Below are positions 1-12,000 of a stretch of DNA of 64,000 nt, one piece after another; the first letter of the stretch is position 1, and every line of letters starts with the position of its first letter. Source of the stretch: Microbacterium sp. SD291 (lineage in GTDB: Bacteria; Actinomycetota; Actinomycetes; Actinomycetales; Microbacteriaceae); assembly GCF_017355365.1 (NCBI RefSeq), contig NZ_JADIJR010000001.1, forward strand, positions 1-64,000, read 5' to 3'. The translations under genes were made by a program, and so were the position numbers. The notes under the pieces were generated by a model. It ran no database searches. It was not told where the DNA came from and was given only the letters and a program-made list of their open reading frames with translations.

Positions 1-3000
1 GCGCCTGCGCCATCCGATGACGCTCCTGCGCCGGATGCATCGAGCACGGGAGAGCCGGCGGATTCGTTCGCGACGTCGGCCGACATGGCCGCGTCGGCAT
101 GGCACATCACGATGAGCGGCACAGCTTCGACGCTGGTTTTCCACGCAGACGGCACCGTGAGCATCGACGGGATCACGCGGTCACTCGCCGAGATCGCTGA
201 GATCCGCGTGACAGGCACCGGCGGCGACGACACGCTCACGATCGACTTCGGCAGCACCGATCCCGGCATCCCGATCCTCTTCGACGGGGCCGCAGGGTTC
301 GACTCTCTCGCCACCCGAGGTGCGGGCGGGCTCGCGTCCGCCGCCGCGAACGCATCGAGCGGCACTCTGGACTTCGGCGCGACGGTCGTGACGTACGCGA
401 ACATCGAGCCGATCATCGACAACACGACCGGCAGCAAGACGCACGTGCTGACGCCGGGCGACAACCAGGCCGAGCTCGTGCAGGACCCGGGCGATGCAAC
501 CAGGCTGCTGCTCCGCTCGACCGGCGGCGACGCCTTCGAGCAGATCAGCTTCTTCGCGCCGACCGCTGCCGGCGAGATGCTCCGGATCGAAGGCGGCGAC
601 GGCCACGACAGCATCGTCGTGAGCGGCGTCATCGCACTGCTCAACGCGGCATTCGTCATTCTGTTCGAATCGATCACGTTCGCGAACGCGCAGGTCACAG
701 CCGGCTCAGTCACGCTCACCGCCGCGGAGAGCAACACAGATGGCGTGCCGCTCGACGTGGCCGACTGCACGAACTTCGACGACTTCAGCATCCTCGGCTG
801 CATCGATCACGACGCCACGGCGGAGGTGATCATCGACGACAGCACGATCACGACCGCCGGCGACGTGGCGATGACGGCCACCGCGACCGTGATCCCGGAT
901 GCCTCGGCTGCGACGGCCTACGCGGTGCTCGTGAACTCGCGCGCGACGGTCGATGTCCGCGGAGCGTCCCATCTCGACGTCGGCGGCGACCTCACAGCGA
1001 CCGCGACCTCGGTCGTCGGCCCGTTCGACCTGATCAAGCAGTACGGCGACGCAGCCATCGTCTTCTCCGACGCGACCGCGACGATCGGGGAGAGCGCGCT
1101 GATCGAGGTCGGCGGCTCGGCCACCGTCAGCGCCGCGTCGACGGTCACCGCGAGCACGACCCCGCAGGTCGACGCATCGAGGCAGCAGGGCTCGACGGCG
1201 AACGACTACGACGCCGCTGTCGCGATCATCACGGTGTGGTCGGATGCCGTCAGCAAGGTCACCGGCACCGCGCGCGCCGTGGTCGGGGGAGCACTCGGGA
1301 TCGCGGCGTCCAACACCGCGACGCTCACCTCCACGGGTGACGCCAGCAACGCCGCGAGCGGCGCCGGTGTCGCGGTCGTCCACCTGCAGCAGAACACCGA
1401 GGCGGCGTTCGACAGCACGAATGGCGCGGCCTCCACCGCGGCCTCGCTGGCGATCCTCGCGAATCAGGTCTCGACCGTCACCGCCCGCTCGAAGGCGGGC
1501 AAGGGCGGCGCCACGCAGAACAACCAGAGCGCCAACAGCAGCGGACGCGGAAACGGGCAGTCGTCGACCAGCGACGGCGCGATCGACGTCGCCGGCGCCA
1601 TCTCCGTCGTCGTGATCGACAACGACACGAAGGCGTACGTCAGCGGCGCCGGCTTCACCACGACCGGTGCGCAGTCGATCACCGCGAGCGCGAAGAACAC
1701 CGTGATCTCGGATGGAGACGGTGGCACGACCGACGGCTCCGGTTCCGGCGGCGGGAGCGGATTCGGTCTCGGCATCGGAGTGGGCATCATCATCGCCGAT
1801 CTCCTGACCGAGGCTTATCTGCAGGACGCGGCGCTGGACGCCGCAGGCGGCATCGTCGTGACCGCATCCGAGCCGGCATCCGGCGACTCGTCGTACACCG
1901 CGACGGGGGTCTCTGGCAAGAACAGCGGCGGATCCGCATCGATCGCCGGTTCGCTGGCGATCGTGAAGAAGGACGCGCGCACCTCGGCGCAGCTCCGCGG
2001 CGTCGGGTCCTTCGGGGACAGCGCCGTCACGACGGCGGCGAGGGGAAGCCACAAGAGCACCGCGAAGGCGACAGCCAAGCAGTCCGGCGGCGGCTCGAAC
2101 GGCACGGCCGTCGGAGCCGGAGCATCCGTCGCTCTCAGCCTCATCCGGAGCACCATCGAGTCCGGCGTCGCACTGGGCGCCGCACCGACCGGTCTCTCCG
2201 CGTTCACGGCAACCGCCACCGGACTCGACGACGCGACGACCGAGACGATCGGCGGTGCGGGCGGAGGCAGCACCGCATCACTGACCGGCGTCGCGAGCAT
2301 CGCGATCCACAACGTGAAGACCGTCGCCGCCATCCTCGGGGGCCCGAGCCTCACCGTCGCCGGCGCCGTGTCCGCCACCGCCGTGCAGACGGCCAAAGCG
2401 GTCACCACGGCCACCGGCGCGACGGCGGCGGGTGCAGGATCCACGCTCGGCGCCACGATCGCGTTCGCTCTCACCTCTGCGGACCACGAGGCGGCAGCGA
2501 CGATCGATCGCGGACTCACGGCGCAGGGAGCGGTCACGATCACGGCGGACAACACGTCGACGACCTCGACGTCGGCCGAGGCGAGCGCGGCCGGCGCACC
2601 GGGGGAGTCCGGCGGCAGCGGCAAGGACTCGACCGGCAAGGACGCCAACACGAAGTCGAACGACAAGCTCGGCAATGCCTCCACCCGCACGACCGGCGGC
2701 GCAGGTGGCGGATCGACGACCCCGAAGGCGCAGAACGAGGACGGCACGACGGTCAGCGTGGCTGCCGCGCTCGCGTTCAACCTCGTCCGCTCCGCGACGT
2801 TCGCGATGCTCTCGGCCGGGCAGGCCCTCGTCACGACGGGAGCCGCGTCCTTCACCGCACGCAGCAATACCGATGCCGCGGCCACTGCCAAGGGCACCGC
2901 GACGAACTCGAGTTCCGTCGGGATCGGCGCGGCGATCGCCGTCAACAAGGTGCGCCTGATCAACCAGGCCGGCATCGGGATCGGAGCCTCGGTGCAGGCA

Positions 3001-6000
3001 GCGAGCCTGACGATCATCGCCACGGTGCGGCAGGTCGGCGCCGACGTCACGCACTCGTTCGAAGCCACAGCCGAGGCCGGCGCCGGCAACACGAGCGGCA
3101 CGCTCGGAGTCGCAGGAGCCTTCGCACTCAACCTCGTCGAAGAGGACACCACCGCGGCGATCCTCGGCGACCCGACACCCGGCCCGCACCCAGGACCCGG
3201 ACCGCTCCCCGGCGTCGCGATCATCGGCGGCGGCGCAGTCACCATCACGGCGGGCTCGAAGAGCATCGACAAGGCCTCCGCCAAGGCGACGCAGTCCGGC
3301 GGCGCCACAGTCGGCCTCGGGGCCTCGCTCGCGCTGAACCTGCCGACCCACCGCGTCTTCGCCGGGATCTCGGCCGTCATCGACCCGACCCGTGGCCCCC
3401 CGCTCACGGGAGCCGGAGCACTCACGCTCACCGCGACCCACGACGTCACGCTCACGACTCAGGCGCAGGCCGGAGGCAAGTCGGGAACCGTCACGATCGT
3501 CCCAGCCGTCGCCATCGTCATCGCATCCATCCGCACCAACGCCACGCTCGGCGCAGGGGCCACCGCCCTCACCGCCTCGAGCATCACCGCCTCCGCCACA
3601 CAGAACGTCGCCGCGATGACGACCGCAACAGGGTCGACCGTCGCAGGCAGCACCGCCGGAATCGGAGTCTCGCTCGCGCTGGCCGTTCTCGACGACATCG
3701 TCGCAGAGGCCTCAAGCGCTCGAAGCATCGACACCACCGGCGCCGTCTCCTTCACCGCCCACCAGCGCGTCGACGTCGAGACGAAGGCCGAAGCCGCCAC
3801 GAAGGGCGCCTCCCCGTCCGAGGGATCCGGCGGCGGCGGCAAGGACGTGAACCAGAAGGCCGACGCGAACCTCGGCAAGGCGAACGAGAGCAAGCAGCAG
3901 AACGCCGGCGGCGGCTCCTCGACCAGCTCCACGCCGAAGGCCGCATCGGGCGAGAGCAGCGGCAGCAGCGTATCCATCGCCGGCGCTATCGCGATCAACG
4001 TCGTCGCGAGCACGGTGAGGGCGCTCTTCGCCGACGGCATCGCCATCGACGCCGACGGCACCGTGACCCTCGAAGCGCGCGGCGACACGGATGTGTCCGC
4101 CGAAGCATCCGGTGACTCCGCGACCGACGGCTCCGTGGGAGTCGGCGCCGGAGTGGCGGTCCAGGTCGTCACGATACTCGTCCGCGCCACGACCGGCGCC
4201 TCGACCATCACCGCCACGGGCGTGAGCGTGATCGCCGGGATGCTCGGCGGCGACACCGACGACGTCGTCCGTCGCTGGAACGGCAGCGGCTGGGAGGCCG
4301 TGGAGTCCGGCAAGCAGCTCCCAGGTCCGTCCAAGGACGACCTCTCGTTCGTCCGCACAGACGACGGCGGCGGAGACGACGGACTCTACAAGTTCGACGG
4401 CTCGGACTGGAACGTCGAGACCGACGTGACCCTCACCGGTACGGTCGCCGCTCTTCCCGGCGGTGCCTCCGACGGCCAGTACTTCCTCCTCACGACGGCC
4501 AAGGACGGCCATCCTGCCGGCAGCATCTGGAAGCGCGACGGTGGCGCCTGGATCTTCGTGACGAAGTTCACGGTGAAGGAGAAGTCCGAGCTCCCGAAGG
4601 ACGAGATCGACAAGGACACCTGGTTCCAGCTCACCGACGCCGATGGCGCGAACGCGGCGGGCTTCTACAAGCGGAACGACCAGCACCGATGGGTGCTCCA
4701 GGGGTCTGTCGCCGTCGGCAGTGGCGACCAGCTGCCCGCGGCCCCCGCCTCCGACGCTCTGTTCCGTCTGTTCGAGCACGAGGTCACCGCGACCGCCAGG
4801 GCCGGAGCGAGCAAGGCCGACAGCGTCGGCGTGGCCGGAGCGCTCGCGATCAATATCCTCGACAACACCACCGAGGCACTCATCGCCGCCGGAGCCACCG
4901 TGACGCTGTCCGCGGCCGCGAGCTCCGTGCGCGCACACAGCAACGAGCGCGACGTCGTGCAGGCGACCAGCCGGGCCGAAGTCGGCTCCGCCACAGGAGT
5001 CGGCGCATCCTTCGCCCTCCAGGTGATCGACGGCAGCGACGTGCGCGCTGAAGTGCAGAACGGCGCAGCAGTGACCGGAGGAGCCGGCATCACGATCTCG
5101 GCGATCGGTCTCCGCGACTTCAGCACCAAGGCGGAGGGCGGCACCGAGGGCGGCACCGCCGTGACACCCGTCGTGGCACTCGTGGTCAGCGTCGACGACG
5201 ACGTCACCGCGCGCTTCGGCACCGGCGGCAGCGGCTATCTGGGCACCGGCGCCGTCGTCGTCAGCGCGACGCACACGCTCTGGGTGAAGACCGAGGGCAA
5301 GGCGGATGCCGCGGGCAAGAGCACCGCCGTCGGCGTCGACCTCGCGATCAATGTGATCGTCGACTGGGACACGCTCGCCGAGATCGCCCGGAACGTCGAG
5401 GGGACCGCGGTGGATGTGCTCGCGATCTCGGAGGCCCGGACCGAGGCCCGTTCTGTGGCGAGCGCGAAGGGCGCCGAGGAATCCGACTCGTCCGGCGACC
5501 AGAAGTCCACCGAGCAGGTCAACGGCGCCAGCAACCCCAACACGCAGGGCACGAAGGACTCCACCGCCGGCATGCCGACCTCCAACGGCGGTACGAACGG
5601 CTCGAACGGTGCCAATGGGGCGAACGACGCCCAGAGCGGGCAGTCAGGCACCTCCGGCTCGCAGCAGAGCAGCACGACCGCGGTCGGCGCGGCCGTCGCG
5701 GTGAACTGGCTGGCAGCCACCTCCACCGCCCGCATCGCGGACGCCGCGGTCGTCACCGCGACGACCGGTGCCGTCACGGTGAGGTCGCAGTTCCTGCTCC
5801 GCGCGTACGCGTTCGGCGTCGGGTCCGCGATCGACCTCGACTCGAGCGGCACGAAGGTCGGCGCGACGATCGGCCTGAACGTCCAGGACGTGCACAACAC
5901 CGCGAGGATCGGTGCAGGCGCCCAGGTCACGGGTCAGACCGGGATCACGGTCGCCGCGATCCTCCCTGGCGGCGCGCGCAACGAGTTCATCGTCTGGTCG

Positions 6001-9000
6001 TTCGCCGCAGGCGGAGGCAAGAGCACGTCGGTCGCCGGAAGCGCGGCCGTGCAGATCCTGCTGCTGACGACCGAGGCCAGCGTGGGCGCGGGCGCCGATC
6101 TCGACGCCCCGGCCGGAGGCATCGCGGTGAACGCGGATCAGTCGATCGGCCTGCAGAACCTGGCGATCTCGGGTGCCCTGTCGACCGACTCCGGCTCGGC
6201 GATCGGCGGCGCCTTCCTGGTCAACTTCCTCGAGGTGAGCACACGGGCTTGGATCGACTCGACCGTCGTCGCACCGACGACTGTGGATGCGACCGGCGCG
6301 ATCGCCGTGACGGCGAACAGCACCCTGGTTCCGCTCGTCCCCGAGGTGCCGGATCCCATCAAGGGCAAGATCGACTGGCTGACGCTCACGAACGTCGCGA
6401 TCGCGGGAGCGGCGAGCTCGGGCGGCGCAGCCGTCACCGGAGCATTCAGCGTCAACATCCTGAACTTCTCGACACGCGCCTGGATCGGGAACGGGGCCGA
6501 CATCAATCAGGCAGGCGCCGTGGGCGGCGCCGGCCAAGACGTGACAGTGCGCGCAGAGGACGACCTCGAGGTCGTCGACGTCGGCGGCACGCTCGCGCTG
6601 AGCAAGGACTCGGCCGGCGTCGGCATCACGGTCGTCGTCGAGGTCTCGAACTCCGACGTCCGGGCCTGGATCGGCGACAGCTCCTCCGTCCGCGCGGGCG
6701 GCTCGGTCGTGGTGGAGGCCGTCTCCTCCGAGGACTGGTTCGTCCTCGCCGTCGCCGGCGCCGCGAGCGCCGGCTCCGTCGCCGCCACTGGATCCGTCCT
6801 CGTCCTGGTCTCGAACCAGGGCGGATCGTCGCCGCAGACGCTCGCCGCGATCGGCGACTCGCTCGTGGACGCACTGGACGACATCACCGTGCACGCAGAG
6901 AAGACGACGACAGCCGACCTCGCGAGCGGCAACCTCTCGGTGTCCACGAGCGGCGCCGGCGTCGGCGCCTCCGTCGCCGTCGTCGTCCGCGACAACCATG
7001 TGACCGCCCGGATCGATGACGGCGCAGACGTCCGGGCACGTGACGACCTCACGGTCGAAGCCGAGCAGACCGGCGACTACCTGCTGCTCGCCGTCGGCGG
7101 AGCCGGCGGACAGTCCGCCGGTGTCGGCGGCTCCGTCACCATCACCGTCCTCGACGATACGACGACCGCCGAGATCGGCGACAGCGCCCGCGTCAACTGC
7201 GTCGGCGTATCGTGCACGAACGCCGGACCGACGCTCACGCAGGACGTCATCGTGCGTGCATCCGATGAGGTCGACCTGCTCGCCCTCGCCGGCGTCCTCG
7301 CGGTCGGCGGCACGGCGGGTGTCGGTGTCGGTGTCGACGTGCAGGCGGTGACGAAGACGACTGCCGCCTCGATCGGAGCGTCGAGCATCGTGCGGGCCAA
7401 CGGCGACATCGTCGTCGATTCGGCATCGCGCGACGACTTCAAGTCGATCTCGGTCGGCGGGGGCGGTGGTGGCACCGCCGCTGTCAACGTCAACGTCACG
7501 GTTCCGGTCATCACGATCACCACGACCGCCACCGTCGGCGCCTCCGCGGACCTCCGCGCCGGGGGCAACGTCATCGTCTCGGCCGATTCGGCCCTCACCC
7601 TGTTCTCCATCGCCGGAAACATCTCGGTCGCCGGCACCGCCGCGGTCGGGGCCGGCGTGGCAGTCCCGGTCGTGACCAAGACGACGACCGCGACGATCGG
7701 CGCGAACGCCAGAGTCACCGCCCTCGCCCTCGCCGGACACATCTCGCACGCGACCGTCAACGCGGGCAGCTACGCGACCGCCGGGACGGATACCCGCATC
7801 GATCCCCGTGGCACTCTCGGCGGCTGGCCGGTGCCGTTCCCCGGCAGCCCGTTCGACGGCAAGGGGCTGCAGGCAGACGGGACGACGATCAACCTCGGAT
7901 ACAACCACGGCTTCAAGTACGGCCAGCAGGTCATCTACGACGCCGGAGGCGGGGCCCCGATCACGGGTCTCACCGACGGCGGCACCTACTTCGTGATCCC
8001 GGTCTCGGCGACCGCGATCCAGCTGTGCACCAAGCGCGGCCCTCCGCTCTCGCCGGGTTCCAGCGAGTTCTCCTGCGCGCCCGGCTTCGCGGTCACCGGA
8101 CTCTCGCTCCCCGTCGGCGTCATCATGGGGGAGAACCACCGGTTCGTCCCGACCACCGAGCCCGGCGTCGCCTCCGATGTCTCGGCCAGGTTCACCGCAG
8201 AACGCGCCGTCCACGTCGGCTCCAACCACATCGTGCTCCCGTACGTGCTCTACGAAGACGACGGCACCACCCCGCTCGTCCTGAAGAACGGCGACCCCGT
8301 CGTGTACAGCGCCGGCGGAGGCACCCCGATCGGCGGACTCGTCGACGGACAGACCTACTACTTCTTCACGGCGAACCCCGCCGACAGCGTCGACCTCAGC
8401 CACGTGCAGCTCGTGCGCACGAAGTGCGAGGCGACAGGCAAGAAGGAAGACTGCAACACCCCGGCTGACATCGCGCGCGGAACCCCCATCGACTTCACGT
8501 CGACCGGCAGCGGACGCTCGCACAGCCTCGTGCCCTCGGGCATGCTGCCCGCAGGACCCGGCTCCGAGGTCGGACCGCAGATCATCACCCCGCCCGTGAG
8601 AGGCGGCTTCGGCGGCGTCGCGGTCACGGCTTCCAACAGCGACTACCTCGGCTCGATCGGCATCGCGGCCGGCGGCGCCGGTACGGCGGCCGTGAGCCTC
8701 TCCGGCTCGATCGCGGTCGTGACCGTGCACACCACGGCGACGATCGGATCCGGCGCCAAGATCAACTGCGCCGATGCCGATATCGCCTGCGCCGCCAACA
8801 GCGGCTCGGCGGACGGCAGCCAGTCGGTCCTCGTCTCGGCGGTCAACAGCTTCCGCACCCTCGGCATCGCGGCATCCATCGCGATCGGCGGGTCGGCCGG
8901 CGTCGGCGCCTCCGTGGCCGTGCGGGTCGTCGAACTGCACACGAACGCCTCGATCGCGTCCAATGCGGTCGTCAACGCCCGGAACAACATCGAGATCCGA

Positions 9001-12000
9001 GCGGATGCCCGCACCGCGGTCGTCTCCGTCAACGCCGCCGCCGGCGGCGGCACGGTCGGCGTCGCCGGGACCGTCGGCGTGACCGTGATCAAGGAATTCA
9101 CGAACGCGTTCACCGGAACCGGGGTGACGCTGCGGGCCGACAACAACTTCGGTGTCTTCGCGAACGGCGCCTCGCAGCTCATCCTCATCACCGCCTCGAT
9201 CGCCGCAGGCTACGTCGGGGTCGGCGTGGGTGTGGGCGTCGCGGTCATCGAGAAGACCACGCGCGCCTTCCTCGGGCAGAGCAACACCGTCATCGTGAAG
9301 GCGCTCGGCGGTGGACTCACCGGCGTCGCGAGCGGCCCGGTCGGCGCGAACGGGTTCCCGACCGCGACGCTCCGCGGGCTCGCGGTGCAGGCGCAGTCGA
9401 CAGAGAAGCTCTTCGGTCTCGTGGCGGGTGTCGGCGCGGGTTTCGTCGGCGTCACCGCCAACATCGGCGTCAACGTCTTCACGGTCATCACGAGGGCGTA
9501 CCTCGATCTCGGCACAACGGTCAACAAGGGCGCGGGCACGATCGTCGGCGGTGTCGACGACGCACAGGCCGTCGCGGTCGTGGCGACCGACCTGTTCGAC
9601 TCGCTCACATTCGCGGGCGGCGTCGCCGGCGGCTTCGTCGGCGCCTCCGGCGGCATCGACATCGGCGTCGCCTCGATCACGGTGAACGCCTACCTCGCGA
9701 CCGGGACGGACGTCTGGGCGAAGGGCGATGTGCGGGTGAACGCCCTCGCGATCAAGCACGTGCAGTCCTATGCCGTCTCGATCGGCGGCGGCTTCGTCGG
9801 CGTCGCCGGCGCCGTGTCGGTCTGGTCGATCGGCACCGCACCCACAGCCTCGTATTCGAACGATGCCAACGGCCCGCACCGCGGCGCGTGGTCGAACACC
9901 GTGTCGTACACGACGGGCGACGTCGTCACCTTCGGCGGCAGCACCTGGGTCGCGAAGGGCAACAGCCTGGGCGTGCAGCCCGGCACCGATGCCGCCAAGT
10001 GGCAGCAGGATGCCCCGAAGACCGCGACGGACGGCGAGGGCACGAGCGGACAGCACCAGGCCGACCAGGTCGCGTCCGGCAACGGCAGCGACGCGCCGGC
10101 TCCCGCCTGGAGCAATGCGACCGCGTACTCGAAGGGCGACTACGTCACCTTCGACGGAACCCGGTATCAGGCCACCGCCGACATCCTCGCCGGGGCGGCG
10201 AACCCGGAGAGCAACAGCGACTGGTATGCCGTCAAGGACGGATGGAAGTCGGCTCTCGACGGCGCCCCGAGCGACGGGACGGCCGCCTTCGTCCTCGGCG
10301 CGGCATACGCCGCCGGCGACTACGTCAGCTTCGGCGGTCACAGGTACCGCGCGAAGGTCGCCATCGCCAACGCGAACATCGCCCCGAACATCGACACCAC
10401 ACGCTGGGCGAACGCCGACAGCGACTACCGGTTCCGGGTGTTCGGAGGAGCTGCGGCATCCGACACCAGTGTCAGCGGCTCTTACTCCGAGTCCAGCCCG
10501 ACATCCGACCAGTTCACCCAGCCGGCCCCGCCCTCCGGCGTCTCCGCAGGCATCTACGGCACCGTGCGCTCGATGCTCGCCGATGTTGAGGTCGTGGCCC
10601 GTGAGGTGCTCGACGTGTTCGTCCTCGCCGGCGCCGTCGCCGGCGGTGCGGGGGCGATCGGCGCCGGCATCGCGATCATGACCATCGCAGGCAACGTCGA
10701 CGCGGGGATCTTCGGCGGCGCGGTGGTCTCGGCGGGCGGCGCGGTGCGCGTGACCGCCGAGCTCGATGAGGACGTCACGATCATCGCCGTGACCGGCGCG
10801 GTCGGAGCGGTCGCCATCGCCGGACAGATCCTGGTGCTCACAGACTCCTCGGCCACGAAGGCGCACATCGATGCGACCGCGGCGGTCACGAAGGCCGCCG
10901 GCGGCATTGCAGTCAGCGCCGACTCCGACAAGACCGTCGCCGGATACGCGGTCGGCATCACGATCGCCCTCGGCGCGATCGGCGCGGCGATCTCGGTCAT
11001 CGACATCAGCGGCGACACCCAGGCGCTGATCGGCCAGGGCGGCACGGTGGCGATCGGAGCGGGCGGGGCGATCGGCGGCATCCAGGTCACCGCGACCGAC
11101 CACTTCGACCCGACGTCCTGGGCTGTCGGCGTCGTCGCCGGCGCCGGCATCGCGCTCGGCGGCATCGTCTCGGTCATCGAGTACTCGGGCACGACCCGCG
11201 CGGCCTCGTTCACCACGGGCGGCGTCGTCGTCTCCGGCGGCGTCCAGGTCATCGCGACCGGCGACCGCAAGAAGATCTCCGGCAGCACCTTCAACGTCAC
11301 GGTCGGCGCGTTCTCGTTCGGCTTCACGGTCGTGATCGCGACCAGCGATCGCGACACGGAGGCGGAGCTCGGCGGCTCGGTGAACACCTCGGGCGCCGTC
11401 GTCGTCAAGGCCGACGCGACCAACGTCGTGCGGGCGTACGCCCCCGGTATCGTCGGCGGCGTGGCTGGCGTGGCCGCGATGATCCCGATCGCGACCGTCT
11501 CCGGGCACACCACGGCGACGGTCAGCGGCACCATCGCCGGATCCTCCAGCGCCACGGTGCACGCCCTCGCCGAGAACCGCGCGGAAGCCGAGGTCATCAT
11601 CGCCGGGATCTCGGCCGCCTTCGCCCTCAGCGTCGCGTACGCCAGGGCCGTCGTCGCCGACACCGCCGACGTCGTCGCCCACGTGACCGCGGCCGGCTCG
11701 ATCGCCTCCTCCGGTGCGGTCGCCGTGACGGCAGGCCTCAAGGGCGCGAACCTCAGGAACGAAGCACTCTCGATCGGCCGGATCGTGTCGATTGCGGCAG
11801 GAGCCTCGATCAGCCTCTTCTTCACCGAGGCGTACATCGGCGGGGCGGTGCAGGCGATCCTCGACGGCGACGTGACGGGTTCCACGTCCGTCGCGGTGAG
11901 CGCCGTCGGCAAGAACCTCGCCAAGGCGGACGGCATCGTGGTGGCGGCATCCGCTGCCGTCGGCATCGCCGCGAGCGTGCTCTCCGCCGTCATCGGCAGC

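Noticed and set aside
4231-4790. Prophage remnant
   Set aside because: Only a tail-fibre-like protein module is seen, within an unbroken gene. There are no integrase, terminase, capsid or attachment sites.
1501-5690. CRISPR array or satellite DNA
   Set aside because: The repeats are protein-coding, diverged and of irregular length, with no short identical direct repeats or unique spacers, and no cas genes are nearby.
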